The notes beneath the pieces were generated by a model. That model was not told the DNA's origin. It did no database searches and saw nothing but the letters and a program-made list of their open reading frames with translations. This document shows positions 1-8,413 of a stretch of DNA of 64,000 bases, one piece after another (position 1 is the stretch's first letter; each line of letters starts with the position of its first letter). This stretch comes from Leptothrix discophora (GTDB taxonomy: Bacteria; Pseudomonadota; Gammaproteobacteria; Burkholderiales; Burkholderiaceae_C), in contig NZ_JAUZEE010000010.1 of the NCBI RefSeq assembly GCF_030705305.1, positions 62,001 to 126,000 of the forward strand. The letters run 5' to 3'. The position numbers were made by a program, and so were the translations under genes.

Positions 1-1
1 G

Positions 2-73
2 GCGACCGGCGTGGCGCTGAAGGACCTGAGCGAGCAGCAGGCGCTGCCGGGGCTGCCGCTGCTGGCGGACTGA
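2..73 (+). CDS. C-terminal fragment of an unidentified protein
   Basis: The frame beginning at base 2 is open to a TGA at 71-73 and gives 23 residues ending in LPLLAD. The 5' part lies left of the window. The fragment is too short to assign to a family. It ends convergently, 12 bp before the stop codon of the leftward NUDIX gene, and no hairpin with a U-run separates them. Confidence 0.5.
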   Translation, partial: ATGVALKDLSEQQALPGLPLLAD

Positions 74-85
74 GCCGGGGCGGCC

Positions 86-583
86 TCAAGGCGCCTTGAC
101 TTCAGGCGCCAGCAGCGTCGGGTCGACCGTCACCACCTCCAGCGGATGGCGGCGGCCGGCGGCGTGGTCCTCGATGCAGCGCAGGACCAGCGGGCTGCGG
201 TGGCGCGCGGCGCTGGCCCGCACCTCGTCCAGCGTCATCCAGACCCGCCGCACGATGCCGTCGTCCAGCGCGCGGCCCGGGTCGGGCTCGCCGACCGTGC
301 CGCTGTAGGCCAGCCGCACGTAGGTGACGTCCTCGCCGCGGGCCGGCCGCAGGAAGCGGGCCATGTAGAGACCCAGGAAATGCTGCGGCGTGAAGACACA
401 GGCGGTCTCCTCCAGGGTCTCGCGCACGACGGCCTGCTCCGGCGACTCGCCGGGGTCGAGATGGCCGGCAGGGTTGTTCAGGCACAGGCCTTCGGGCGTG
501 ACTTCTTCGATCAAGAGGTAACAGCCGCGGTCCTCGACGATGGCCGCGACCGTCACGTTGGGCTTCCAGCGCAGGTCGGTCAT
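86..583 (-). CDS. nudJ: NUDIX hydrolase, NudJ-like phosphatase
   Basis: The 165-residue protein carries a Nudix box at residues 40-62: G40, E46, R54-E55 and E58-E59 are present, while the last glycine of the consensus is alanine (A61). N-terminal KPNVTVAAIVED, the segment PAGHLDPGES and the C-terminal RSPLVLRCIEDH...HPLEVV line up well with Escherichia coli NudJ, which hydrolyses thiamine-precursor pyrophosphates and nucleoside triphosphates in the cytosol. The substrate here is inferred, not shown. In other betaproteobacteria nudJ often precedes mnmA; here the downstream neighbour is the convergent fragment at the window edge. The start has no Shine-Dalgarno sequence; a TAGCAT -10-like hexamer lies 6 nt before the ATG, suggesting a leaderless mRNA. 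Confidence 0.85.
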   Translation of the reverse strand: MTDLRWKPNVTVAAIVEDRGCYLLIEEVTPEGLCLNNPAGHLDPGESPEQAVVRETLEETACVFTPQHFLGLYMARFLRPARGEDVTYVRLAYSGTVGEPDPGRALDDGIVRRVWMTLDEVRASAARHRSPLVLRCIEDHAAGRRHPLEVVTVDPTLLAPEVKAP

Positions 584-589
584 GGCCCG

Positions 590-595
590 ATGCTA
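590..595 (-). promoter_or_regulatory. -10 element of nudJ, 6 nt from the start codon
   Basis: Read leftward, TAGCAT occupies 595-590 and the nudJ ATG begins at 583, so a transcript starting 6-8 nt downstream would begin at the start codon. No recognisable -35 box lies 16-18 bp upstream. This is one of eight similar cases in the window. Confidence 0.35.
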
Positions 596-810
596 GGTCC
601 GCCACCACCTGGCCGGACCGTGTGGAGACCCGGCTGCCGACCGTCGGTGCCTCGTCGGCGCCTCGTCGGGGTTGCGCCGATCCCGCGCAGGCTGTCGCCT
701 CGGCGTCGCGAAATGGCACGCCAGGGCCTGCATGAACGGCGCAACGCACGCTCGTCAATACCCAGTTACGGGTGAAGGGCCAATCTGTGTATGCTCGCCG
801 CCGCATGACG

Positions 811-816
811 AGGAGG
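811..816 (+). promoter_or_regulatory. Ribosome binding site of pntAA
   Basis: AGGAGG lies 7 nt before the ATG at 824 and fixes this start. The 240-bp gap 584-823 otherwise holds the divergent nudJ and pnt promoters. A TATGCT hexamer at 790-795 is a possible -10 for pnt, without a convincing -35. Confidence 0.7.
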
Positions 817-823
817 ATCTGAC

Positions 824-1969
824 ATGTTGGTGGGGGTACCCCGTGAGACAGCCGCCGGCGAGACCCGCGTGGCGGTGACGCCGGAAACGGCCAAGAAGCT
901 GAAGGCGCAAGGCCATGTGATCCGCATCGAGGGCGGCGCGGGCCTGGCGGCCAGCGTGACCGATGCGGCCTACGAGGCCGCCGGTGCCGAGATCACCGAT
1001 GCGGCCGGCGCCCTGGGTGCCGACCTGGTGCTCAAGGTGCGCGCGCCGTCGGCCGACGAGCTGACGCAGGTGAAGCGAGGCGCGGCGCTGGTCGGCATGC
1101 TGGACCCGTTCGACCGCCCCGGCCTCGACCGCCTGGCCGCCGCCGGCCTGACCAGCTTCGCGCTGGAAGCCGCGCCGCGCACCACCCGGGCGCAGAGCAT
1201 GGACGTGCTGTCCAGCCAGGCCAACATCGCCGGCTACAAGGCCGTGATGATGGCGGCCAACCAGTACCAGAAGTTCTTCCCGATGCTGATGACCGCCGCC
1301 GGCACGGTGAAGGCCGCCCGCGTGGTCATCCTGGGTGTCGGCGTGGCCGGCCTGCAGGCCATCGCGACGGCCAAGCGCCTCGGCGCGGTGATCGAGGCAT
1401 CCGACGTGCGCCCGTCCGTCAAGGAGCAGGTCGAGTCGCTGGGTGCGAAGTTCATCGACGTGCCCTACGAGACCGACGAGGAGCGCGAGGCCGCGGTCGG
1501 CGTCGGCGGCTATGCCCGGCCGATGCCGGCGAGCTGGATGGAGCGCCAGAAGGTCGAGGTCGCCAAGCGCGTCGCCCAGGCCGACGTGGTCATCTCGACC
1601 GCGCTGATCCCGGGCCGCCCGGCACCGACGCTGATCACCGAGGACATGGTCAAGGCCATGAAGCCGGGCTCGGTCATCGTCGACATCGCCGCCGGCAAGG
1701 GCCGCAACCTGCAAGGTGAACCGGGTGGCGGCAACTGCCCGCTGACCGTCGCCGGCCAGACCGTGCAGGTCCATGGCGTGAACATCATCGGCGAGACCAA
1801 CCTGCCCGCGCTGGTCGCTGCCGATGCCTCGGCCCTGTATGCCCGCAACGTGCTCGACTTCCTCAAGCTCGTGCTCGCCAAGGACGCCGCCGCGATCAAC
1901 GTGCCGATGGACGACGACATCGTCGCCGCCTGCCTCATGACCCGTGACGGCAACGTCACCCGGAGCTGA
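824..1969 (+). CDS. pntAA: NAD(P) transhydrogenase subunit alpha, part 1 (NAD-binding domain I)
   Basis: The 381-residue protein is domain I of the proton-translocating transhydrogenase, which binds NAD(H) on the cytosolic face and passes hydride to NADP+. It opens with the family's VGVPRET and has the dinucleotide fold GVGVAG at 171-176 followed by the conserved RLGAVIEASDVRP. The length fits the split form of PntA found in many proteobacteria, in which the short membrane part is a separate gene. It heads a three-gene operon; pntAB starts 5 bp after its stop. A strong Shine-Dalgarno sequence fixes the start. The alternative, alanine dehydrogenase, is excluded by the adjacent membrane subunits. 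Confidence 0.96.
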   Translation: MLVGVPRETAAGETRVAVTPETAKKLKAQGHVIRIEGGAGLAASVTDAAYEAAGAEITDAAGALGADLVLKVRAPSADELTQVKRGAALVGMLDPFDRPGLDRLAAAGLTSFALEAAPRTTRAQSMDVLSSQANIAGYKAVMMAANQYQKFFPMLMTAAGTVKAARVVILGVGVAGLQAIATAKRLGAVIEASDVRPSVKEQVESLGAKFIDVPYETDEEREAAVGVGGYARPMPASWMERQKVEVAKRVAQADVVISTALIPGRPAPTLITEDMVKAMKPGSVIVDIAAGKGRNLQGEPGGGNCPLTVAGQTVQVHGVNIIGETNLPALVAADASALYARNVLDFLKLVLAKDAAAINVPMDDDIVAACLMTRDGNVTRS

Positions 1970-1974
1970 ACATC

Positions 1975-2292
1975 ATGGATGCGGTTTCCCCAACGATCAT
2001 CAACCTGATCATCTTCGTGCTGGCGATCTACGTCGGCTACCACGTCGTCTGGACCGTCACGCCCGCGCTGCACACGCCGCTGATGGCGGTGACCAACGCG
2101 GTCTCGGCGATCGTGATCGTCGGCGCCATGCTGGCCGCCGCGCTGACCGAGACGACCGCCGGCAAGGCCTTCGGCACGCTGGCCGTGGCGCTGGCGGCGG
2201 TCAACGTCTTCGGCGGCTTCCTCGTCACGCGGCGGATGCTGGAGATGTTCCGCAAGAAGGACAAGAAGCCGGCGGCGGAAGGGAAGCACTGA
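1975..2292 (+). CDS. pntAB: NAD(P) transhydrogenase subunit alpha, part 2 (membrane segment)
   Basis: The 105-residue protein has three hydrophobic segments (about residues 7-29, 38-60 and 64-85) and a lysine-rich cytosolic tail, as expected for the small membrane part of a split PntA. With PntB it forms the proton channel domain II. It lies 5 bp after pntAA and 1 bp before pntB, so the three genes are probably translated in coupled fashion. No unusual residues were noticed. Confidence 0.95.
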   Translation: MDAVSPTIINLIIFVLAIYVGYHVVWTVTPALHTPLMAVTNAVSAIVIVGAMLAAALTETTAGKAFGTLAVALAAVNVFGGFLVTRRMLEMFRKKDKKPAAEGKH

Positions 2293-2293
2293 C

Positions 2294-3715
2294 ATGAGCA
2301 TGAACCTGGTCACCCTGCTGTACCTGATCGCCTCGATCTGCTTCATCCAGGCCCTCAAGGGCCTGAGCCACCCGACCACCTCGATCCGCGGCAACCTGTT
2401 CGGCATGGTCGGCATGACCATCGCCGTGCTGACCACGGCCGCGCTGATCGTCAAGCTCGCGGGCTCGGCCAACGGCCTGAGCTACGTGCTGGGCGGACTC
2501 GTCATCGGCGGCGGCCTCGGCGCCACGATGGCCAAGCGCGTCGAGATGACCAAGATGCCCGAGCTGGTCGCCTTCATGCACAGCATGATCGGCCTGGCGG
2601 CGGTCTTCATCGCGGTCGCCGCGGTGCTCGAACCCTGGGCCTTCGCGATCACCGAGAAGGGCGGCCTGATCCCCGGCGGCAACCGCATCGAGCTGGCGCT
2701 CGGCGCCTTCATCGGCGCGGTCACCTTCAGCGGTTCGGTCATCGCCTTCGGCAAGCTCAGCGGCAAGTACAAGTTCCGCCTGTTCCAGGGCGCGCCGGTG
2801 CAGTTCGCCGGGCAGCACAAGCTGAATGCGGCGCTGGGCCTCGCCACGCTGGTGCTGCTGGTGGCCTTCTGGAGCGGCCAGAGCGTCGAGTCCTTCGCGC
2901 TGATCTGCCTGCTCGGCTTCGTGATGGGCGTGCTCATCATCATCCCGATCGGCGGCGCGGACATGCCGGTGGTCGTGTCGATGCTCAACAGCTACTCGGG
3001 CTGGGCGGCCGCCGGCATCGGCTTCTCGCTCAACAACTCGATGCTGATCATCGCGGGCTCGCTGGTCGGCAGCTCGGGCGCCATCCTCTCGTACATCATG
3101 TGCAAGGCGATGAACCGCTCGTTCTTCAACGTGATCCTGGGCGGCTTCGGCGGCGACACCGCGGCGGCCAGCGCCGGCACGCAGCAGCAGCGCAGCGTCA
3201 AGAGCGGCAGCGCCGACGACGCGGCCTTCATTCTGGGCAATGCCGAGACGGTGGTGATCGTGCCGGGCTACGGCCTGGCGGTGGCACGGGCGCAGCACGC
3301 GGTCAAGGAACTGGCCGAGAAGCTCACCCACAAGGGCATCACGGTGAAGTACGCGATCCACCCGGTCGCCGGCCGCATGCCCGGCCACATGAACGTGCTG
3401 CTGGCCGAAGCCGAGGTGCCCTACGACCAGGTCTTCGAGATGGAGGACATCAACGGCGAGTTCGGCCAGGCGGACGTGGCGATCATCCTCGGCGCCAACG
3501 ACGTGGTGAACCCGGCCGCGCTGACCAAGGGCACGCCGATCTACGGCATGCCCATCCTGGAGGCCTACAAGGCCAAGACCATCATCGTGAACAAGCGCTC
3601 GATGGCAGCGGGATATGCCGGCCTGGACAACGAGCTGTTCTACATGGACAAGACCATGATGGTCTTCGGCGACGCCAAGAAGGTGGTCGAGGACATGGTC
3701 AAGGCGGTCGAGTGA
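2294..3715 (+). CDS. pntB: NAD(P) transhydrogenase subunit beta
   Basis: The 473-residue protein has an N-terminal membrane domain of about eight or nine helices (residues 1-270) and a C-terminal NADP(H)-binding domain III that begins near PGYGLAVARAQ (about residue 323) and contains GRMPGHMNVLLAEA and GANDVVNPAA. It completes the enzyme that uses the proton gradient to make NADPH from NADH, and its length is normal for the family. The start follows the pntAB stop by one base. A Rho-independent terminator 43 bp downstream closes the operon. Confidence 0.96.
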   Translation: MSMNLVTLLYLIASICFIQALKGLSHPTTSIRGNLFGMVGMTIAVLTTAALIVKLAGSANGLSYVLGGLVIGGGLGATMAKRVEMTKMPELVAFMHSMIGLAAVFIAVAAVLEPWAFAITEKGGLIPGGNRIELALGAFIGAVTFSGSVIAFGKLSGKYKFRLFQGAPVQFAGQHKLNAALGLATLVLLVAFWSGQSVESFALICLLGFVMGVLIIIPIGGADMPVVVSMLNSYSGWAAAGIGFSLNNSMLIIAGSLVGSSGAILSYIMCKAMNRSFFNVILGGFGGDTAAASAGTQQQRSVKSGSADDAAFILGNAETVVIVPGYGLAVARAQHAVKELAEKLTHKGITVKYAIHPVAGRMPGHMNVLLAEAEVPYDQVFEMEDINGEFGQADVAIILGANDVVNPAALTKGTPIYGMPILEAYKAKTIIVNKRSMAAGYAGLDNELFYMDKTMMVFGDAKKVVEDMVKAVE

Positions 3716-3757
3716 AGACGCCAGCGGCTTGACGGCCACGGTGCCGTCCTCGCCCCG

Positions 3758-3783
3758 AAGGCCGGCTGCATGCCGGCCTTTTT
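3758..3783 (+). terminator. Rho-independent terminator of the pnt operon
   Basis: Arms 3758-3766 (AAGGCCGGC) and 3772-3780 (GCCGGCCTT) form a 9-bp stem with a 5-nt loop, and the descending arm runs into TTTTT at 3779-3783. Confidence 0.85.
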
Positions 3784-3881
3784 CATGGGCGGCCGGCACC
3801 GCGAGCCTAGGCGTAAAACCCGGGAACCTCGCTGTCAGACGTCCGTCAGAATCGTGACCAGATCAGCCCTCATCGACAAAA

Positions 3882-5606
3882 ATGAACCATCAGCCCTGGC
3901 TCCAGCACTACCCCGCCGGCGTGCCCGCCACCGTCGACACGAACCAGTACTTCTCGCTCGTCGAGCTGATGGAGGCGAGCTTTGCCCGCCATGCGGACAA
4001 GCCGGCCTACCGCTACCTGGACCGCGAGTTCCCGTATGCGCAGATCGACCAGCTGTCGCGCCAGTTCGCGGCCTGGTTGCAGTCGATCGGCGTGAAGCAC
4101 GGTGACCGCGTCGCGCTGATGATGCCCAACGTGCCGCAGTACCCGGTGGCGGTCGCGGGCGTGCTGCGCGCCGGCGCGGTGGTGGTCAACGTCAACCCGC
4201 TCTACACGCCGCGCGAGCTGGAGCACCAGCTCAAGGACTCGGGCGCCAAGGTCATCGTCATCCTCGAGAACTTCGCCCACACGCTTGAACAGGTGCGCCG
4301 CACGGTGCCGGTCCAGCACGTGGTCGTGGCCTCGATGGGCGAGCTGATGGGCTTCCCCAAGGGCCTGATCGTCGACCTCGTCGTGCGCCACGTGAAGAAG
4401 CTCGTGCCGGCCTGGTCGCTGCCCGGCTCGCTGCGCTTCAAGGACGCGCTGGCCCAGGGCGCCGGCGGCACGCTGCAGCCGGTCCATGTCGGCCCGGACG
4501 ACATCGCCGCGCTCCAGTACACCGGCGGCACCACCGGCGTCAGCAAGGGCGCCGTGCTGCTGCATCGCAACCTCGTGGCCAACCTGCTGCAAAGCGAGGC
4601 CTGGTATCAGCCGGCCTTGAAGAAGGTGCCCGAGGGCGAGCAGATCGTGCAGGTCTGCGCGCTGCCGCTCTATCACATCTTCGGCTTCAACACGAACATG
4701 ATGCTGGGCATGCGCATCGGCGCGTGCAACATCCTGATCCCCAACCCGCGCGACCTGCCGGCGGTCTTCCAGGCCCTGCGCGGCCAGCGCTTCCACACCT
4801 TCCCGGCGGTCAACACGCTGTTCATGGCACTGGCCAACCACCCCGACTTCGGCACGGTGGACTGGAGCCACCTGAAGATCTCGGTCGGCGGCGGCATGGC
4901 GGTGCAGCAGGCCACGGCCAAGCTCTGGCTGGACAAGACCGGCTGCGCGATCTGCGAAGGCTATGGCCTGTCGGAGACCTCGCCCTCGCTGTCCTGCAAC
5001 CCGACCGACAGCACCCGCTACAGCGGCACCATCGGCCTGCCGCTGCCCAACACCGACATGCGCCTGATCGACGACGACGGCCAGCCGGTCGCCACCGGCC
5101 AGCCCGGCGAGATCGCGGTCAAGGGCCCGCAGGTCATGGCCGGCTACTGGCAGCGCCCGGACGAGACCGCCAAGGTCATGACCGCCGACGGCTGGTTCCG
5201 CACCGGTGACGTCGGCGTGATAGACGAGCGTGGCTACTTCCGCATCGTCGACCGCAAGAAGGACATGATCCTGGTCTCGGGCTTCAACGTGTACCCCAAC
5301 GAGATCGAGGACGTGCTGACGCTGATGCCCGGGGTGCTCGAGTGCGCCGCCATCGGCGTGCCCGACGAGCGCACCGGCGAGGCCGTCAAGGTCGTGATCG
5401 TGCCGCGCAGCCCGGCCCTGGCCGAGGCCGACGTGCGGGCCTATTGCGAGCAGAACCTCACCGGCTACAAGCGGCCCAAGGTGATCGAGTTCCGCAGCGA
5501 ACTGCCCAAGACCCCCGTGGGCAAGGTGCTGCGGCGCGAGCTGAGGGGCAAGCCGGTCACCGCCTCCGCAAGCACGCCGGCAACGACCACCACCACCGCG
5601 GGCTGA
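3882..5606 (+). CDS. fadD: Long-chain fatty-acid-CoA ligase
   Basis: The 574-residue AMP-forming ligase activates fatty acids to acyl-CoA for beta-oxidation or lipid synthesis, probably at the inner membrane. Visible motifs in order are the P-loop YTGGTTGVSKG (about 212), GYGLSETSPS (about 360), GWFRTGD (about 436), DRKKDMILVSGFN (about 457) and the catalytic lysine in TPVGKVLRREL (about 546). The N-terminus resembles E. coli FadD, which supports the start at 3882 even though no good Shine-Dalgarno sequence is visible. The gene stands alone, 99 bp after the pnt terminator. A medium-chain ligase remains possible. Confidence 0.92.
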   Translation: MNHQPWLQHYPAGVPATVDTNQYFSLVELMEASFARHADKPAYRYLDREFPYAQIDQLSRQFAAWLQSIGVKHGDRVALMMPNVPQYPVAVAGVLRAGAVVVNVNPLYTPRELEHQLKDSGAKVIVILENFAHTLEQVRRTVPVQHVVVASMGELMGFPKGLIVDLVVRHVKKLVPAWSLPGSLRFKDALAQGAGGTLQPVHVGPDDIAALQYTGGTTGVSKGAVLLHRNLVANLLQSEAWYQPALKKVPEGEQIVQVCALPLYHIFGFNTNMMLGMRIGACNILIPNPRDLPAVFQALRGQRFHTFPAVNTLFMALANHPDFGTVDWSHLKISVGGGMAVQQATAKLWLDKTGCAICEGYGLSETSPSLSCNPTDSTRYSGTIGLPLPNTDMRLIDDDGQPVATGQPGEIAVKGPQVMAGYWQRPDETAKVMTADGWFRTGDVGVIDERGYFRIVDRKKDMILVSGFNVYPNEIEDVLTLMPGVLECAAIGVPDERTGEAVKVVIVPRSPALAEADVRAYCEQNLTGYKRPKVIEFRSELPKTPVGKVLRRELRGKPVTASASTPATTTTTAG

Positions 5607-5757
5607 TCCCGACTCATCCGTCGATGCCGGGGGGGCCACACCCGCCCCGCCCTCCTGCCGGCGCAGCCGCAACGCAACGGCAACCCCGTGACGGCACCCT
5701 TCGGCCGTGCGGGTGCCCTGCATTGCGGCGAAACTGGCAAAGGGAGAAAAATCCGTC

Positions 5758-6600
5758 ATGGCCGAATACTTTCGCAAGACCGAGCGGGGGCGCCGCGAGG
5801 TCCGCGAGCGCAGCCTCAACCTGTCGCGCACCGCGCGCAACCTGCTGCTGATCCTGGACAGCTCGAAGAGCCTCACGGCCTGGATCGACATGATCCAGGG
5901 CGCCACCCTGGCCGACGCCGTCGCGCTGCTGGAAGCCGGCCTGATCGAGTCGCCACCGAACGCCGAGGACAGCCGTCCGGCGCAGTTCGAACCCACCGAG
6001 CCGATGGGCCACACCGGCTGGCAGGTGCCGTCCCAGTACGCCGGCCTGCGCGACCCGGCCAACCGCACCGGCAGCCTGCCGCCGCCGGTCGCGTCGGCGA
6101 CAGCCTCGACGGCATCGGCATCCGCGCCAGCCGCCACCCCGGCGGTCCCGCCGGCCGCGCGCCCGACCGGCGCCAGGGCCACGTCCGGCCTGGGCGAGCC
6201 AAAGGGCCTGGAGCGACCGCCGGGTGCGGTCCGACCGGGTGGCCAGGCATCGCCACCGGCCTCGTCGCGCGGTGACACGCTGCCGGGGAGCCTGGACCCG
6301 CTGGTGCGCAGCGCCGGGCCGGCCTCGCGTCCACCGAGCGACTTCGGCGGCCTGGACGTCACGCCCTTGCCGCCGGTCGGGCGCAGCCTCGGCTACACCG
6401 AGCTGTACGACAGCCTCAATGCGCTGCTGCGCGAATCGCTCGGACTGTTCCGCGGCTACCGCTACACGCTGCGCATCGAGAAGGCACAGAACATCGCCGA
6501 GCTGGAACAGGTCGCGCGCGACTTCATCGACGAGGTCCATCGGGTGCGTGGCGAGAGCATGGCGCGCATGGTCCAGCGCGCGCTCGGCCTGGGCAGCTGA
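5758..6600 (+). CDS. Uncharacterised protein with two conserved ends and a Pro/Ala-rich linker
   Basis: The 280-residue protein has a charged N-terminal segment (about 1-65, RKTERGRREVRERSLNLS then RNLLLILDSSK) that reads like a small winged-helix or response-regulator-associated domain. A low-complexity Pro/Ala/Gly linker follows (about 75-200), then a helical C-terminal segment (about 215-280) beginning YTELYDSLNALLRESL. I recognise the type from Burkholderiales hypothetical proteins but know no function. An upstream in-frame ATG at 5707 exists; 5758 is preferred because AGGGAG lies about 11 nt before it. It reads into mtnN after 21 bp and may be co-transcribed with it. Confidence 0.75.
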   Translation: MAEYFRKTERGRREVRERSLNLSRTARNLLLILDSSKSLTAWIDMIQGATLADAVALLEAGLIESPPNAEDSRPAQFEPTEPMGHTGWQVPSQYAGLRDPANRTGSLPPPVASATASTASASAPAATPAVPPAARPTGARATSGLGEPKGLERPPGAVRPGGQASPPASSRGDTLPGSLDPLVRSAGPASRPPSDFGGLDVTPLPPVGRSLGYTELYDSLNALLRESLGLFRGYRYTLRIEKAQNIAELEQVARDFIDEVHRVRGESMARMVQRALGLGS

Positions 6601-6621
6601 GGCCATGACGGACGCGCCGCG

Positions 6622-7389
6622 ATGAGCCGCCCCACCGCCCTGGTCGGCGCGATGCAGCAGGAGCTGGCCGCGCTGCTGGCGCGCTGCGAGACCGAGCGCG
6701 TGGTGCGCCTCGCGGGTCGCGACTTCCACGTCGGCCGGCTGCACGGCCACCATGTCGTGCTGGTGCTGTGCGGCATCGGCAAGGTCGCGGCGGCCACGAC
6801 GGCGACGCTGCTGGGCGCGCACTTCCGCGCGCGTCGCCTGGTCTTCACCGGCGTGGCCGGTGGCCTGGGCGAGGGCGTGCGGGTCGGCGACGTGGTGCTG
6901 GCCGACTGCCTGCTGCAGCACGACCTGGACGCCTCGCCGCTGTTCCCGCGCCACGAGGTGCCGCTGACCGGCCGCAGCCGCTTCGACGCCGACACCGCGC
7001 TGAACCTGTCGCTGGCACGCGCGGTCCGCCGGGTGATCGACCGGCCTGGCCACTTCGGACCCGACGCCGCGGCGCTGGGCGTGACGCAGCCGCAGCTGCA
7101 CCGCGGCCTGGTCATCAGCGGCGACCGCTTCATCGGCGACGCACAGGCCAGCCTGGCGTTGCAGCGCGAGCTGCCCGATGCGCTCGCGGTCGAGATGGAA
7201 GGTGCCGCGCTGGCCCAGGTGGCTCATGACCTGAGCCTGCCCTTCGCCGTGCTGCGCACCATCTCCGACCGTGCCGACGACAGCGCGCACGTCGACTTCC
7301 TGCGTTTCATCGACGTCGTCGCGGCCCAGGTCAGCGCCGACGTGGTCGGCCGTTGGCTGGCCGACGATGCGCCGCTCCCGTCCGCCTGA
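6622..7389 (+). CDS. mtnN: 5'-methylthioadenosine/S-adenosylhomocysteine nucleosidase
   Basis: The 255-residue phosphorylase-family protein is predicted to cleave adenine from MTA and SAH in the methionine salvage and methylation cycle. It shows GAMQQE near the N-terminus (E14, equivalent to the conserved glutamate), FTGVAGGL near residue 75, and the C-terminal signature EMEGAALAQVAH followed by RTISDRADD, whose Asp is the general acid of the family. The protein is about 20 residues longer than E. coli Pfs, mainly around residues 110-150. It is followed after 13 bp by the pirin gene. Confidence 0.87.
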   Translation: MSRPTALVGAMQQELAALLARCETERVVRLAGRDFHVGRLHGHHVVLVLCGIGKVAAATTATLLGAHFRARRLVFTGVAGGLGEGVRVGDVVLADCLLQHDLDASPLFPRHEVPLTGRSRFDADTALNLSLARAVRRVIDRPGHFGPDAAALGVTQPQLHRGLVISGDRFIGDAQASLALQRELPDALAVEMEGAALAQVAHDLSLPFAVLRTISDRADDSAHVDFLRFIDVVAAQVSADVVGRWLADDAPLPSA

Positions 7390-7402
7390 CCCTGGAACCG
7401 CC

Positions 7403-8302
7403 ATGACCCTTGAACGCCTGCGCCCCCATGTGAAGGACCTCGGCGGCGGCCTGACCGTGCGCCGCAGCCTGCCGGCCGCCAGCCGCCAGGCGGTCGGTCC
7501 CTTCCTGTTCTTCGACCACTTCGGACCGCTGCTGGTCGAGCCCGAGGACCAGCACGACGTGCGCCCGCATCCGCACATCGGCCTGGCCACCGTGACCTAC
7601 CTCTACGAGGGCGCGATGGTCCACCGCGACTCGACCGGCGCGGTGCAGCGCATCGAGCCCGGCGCGATCAACTGGATGACGGCCGGTCGCGGCATCGTGC
7701 ATTCCGAGCGACGGCCCGACGACCTGGCCGGGCGCCACTACCGCCTGCACGGCCTGCAGCTGTGGGTCGCCCTGCCCGAGGCCGACGAGGGCTGCGAGCC
7801 GACCTTCGCGCACACCGGCGCGGCCGATATCCCGCAGCACGAGACCTGCGGCGTGACCACGCGGGTGCTGGCGGGATCGGCCTACGGCCTGGCATCGCCG
7901 GTGCGCACCGGCTCGCCGGCGCTGTTCCTCGACCACCGGCTCGAACCGCGCGGCCGTGTCGACCTGCCGGCACGCGAGCCCGGCATCGAGCAGGCGGTCT
8001 ACGCCGCCGATGGCGAGGTGGAGGTGGTGTTCGACGACGACGGCCACAGCGAGCGGGTCGCCACCGGCGAGATGCTGGTGCTGCCCGAAGGCCGCAGCGC
8101 CCGCCTGTGCAGCTGCACCGAGCCGGCGAGGGTCGCGCTGATCGGCGGCGCGCCGCTGGGCCGTCGCCTGTTGTGGTGGAACTTCGTCGCGACGCGGCGC
8201 GAACTGATCGACGCCGCCGCGCAGGCCTGGACCGACGACACGCTGGGCCGCGTGCCCGGCGAGACCGAGCGCATCCCGCTGCCGGAGCGCAAGCCCGCCT
8301 GA
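7403..8302 (+). CDS. Pirin family protein
   Basis: The 299-residue bicupin protein has the pirin metal ligands: H56 and H58 in RPHPHIG, and H100 and E102 in GRGIVHSER. Bacterial pirins are metal-dependent, sometimes with quercetinase activity or roles in redox regulation; the role here is unknown. An in-frame ATG exists upstream at 7271 inside mtnN; 7403 is chosen because the mature family N-terminus begins here (RLRPHVKDLGGGLTVRRSLP) and it follows the mtnN stop by 13 bp. Probably co-transcribed with mtnN. Confidence 0.88.
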   Translation: MTLERLRPHVKDLGGGLTVRRSLPAASRQAVGPFLFFDHFGPLLVEPEDQHDVRPHPHIGLATVTYLYEGAMVHRDSTGAVQRIEPGAINWMTAGRGIVHSERRPDDLAGRHYRLHGLQLWVALPEADEGCEPTFAHTGAADIPQHETCGVTTRVLAGSAYGLASPVRTGSPALFLDHRLEPRGRVDLPAREPGIEQAVYAADGEVEVVFDDDGHSERVATGEMLVLPEGRSARLCSCTEPARVALIGGAPLGRRLLWWNFVATRRELIDAAAQAWTDDTLGRVPGETERIPLPERKPA

Positions 8303-8340
8303 CGGTTCACGGGCTACCCCAGACTCACGACCGCAGGCCA

Positions 8341-8390
8341 GCGCCGGGCCGCTCCCCAGCGGCCTGCGCATCCCCTCGGGGGATCGACCG
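8341..8390. repeat. Intergenic double hairpin, REP-like
   Basis: Between convergent pirin and lipA lie two adjacent inverted repeats: 8347-8353 GGCCGCT with 8358-8364 AGCGGCC, then TCCCC / GGGGA from about 8371 to 8383. Neither has a U-run. From memory, closely similar GGCCGC plus CCCCTCGGGGG elements recur between genes of Rubrivivax/Leptothrix-type genomes, so this may be a dispersed extragenic palindromic element rather than a one-off terminator. Confidence 0.5.
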
Positions 8391-8413
8391 GCGTGCCCGC
8401 CGGGCGAGGGGTC

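Noticed and set aside
790-795. TATGCT as a firm -10 for the pnt operon
   Set aside because: No -35 box at 16-18 bp and not a TGn extended form, so it is only mentioned as a candidate.
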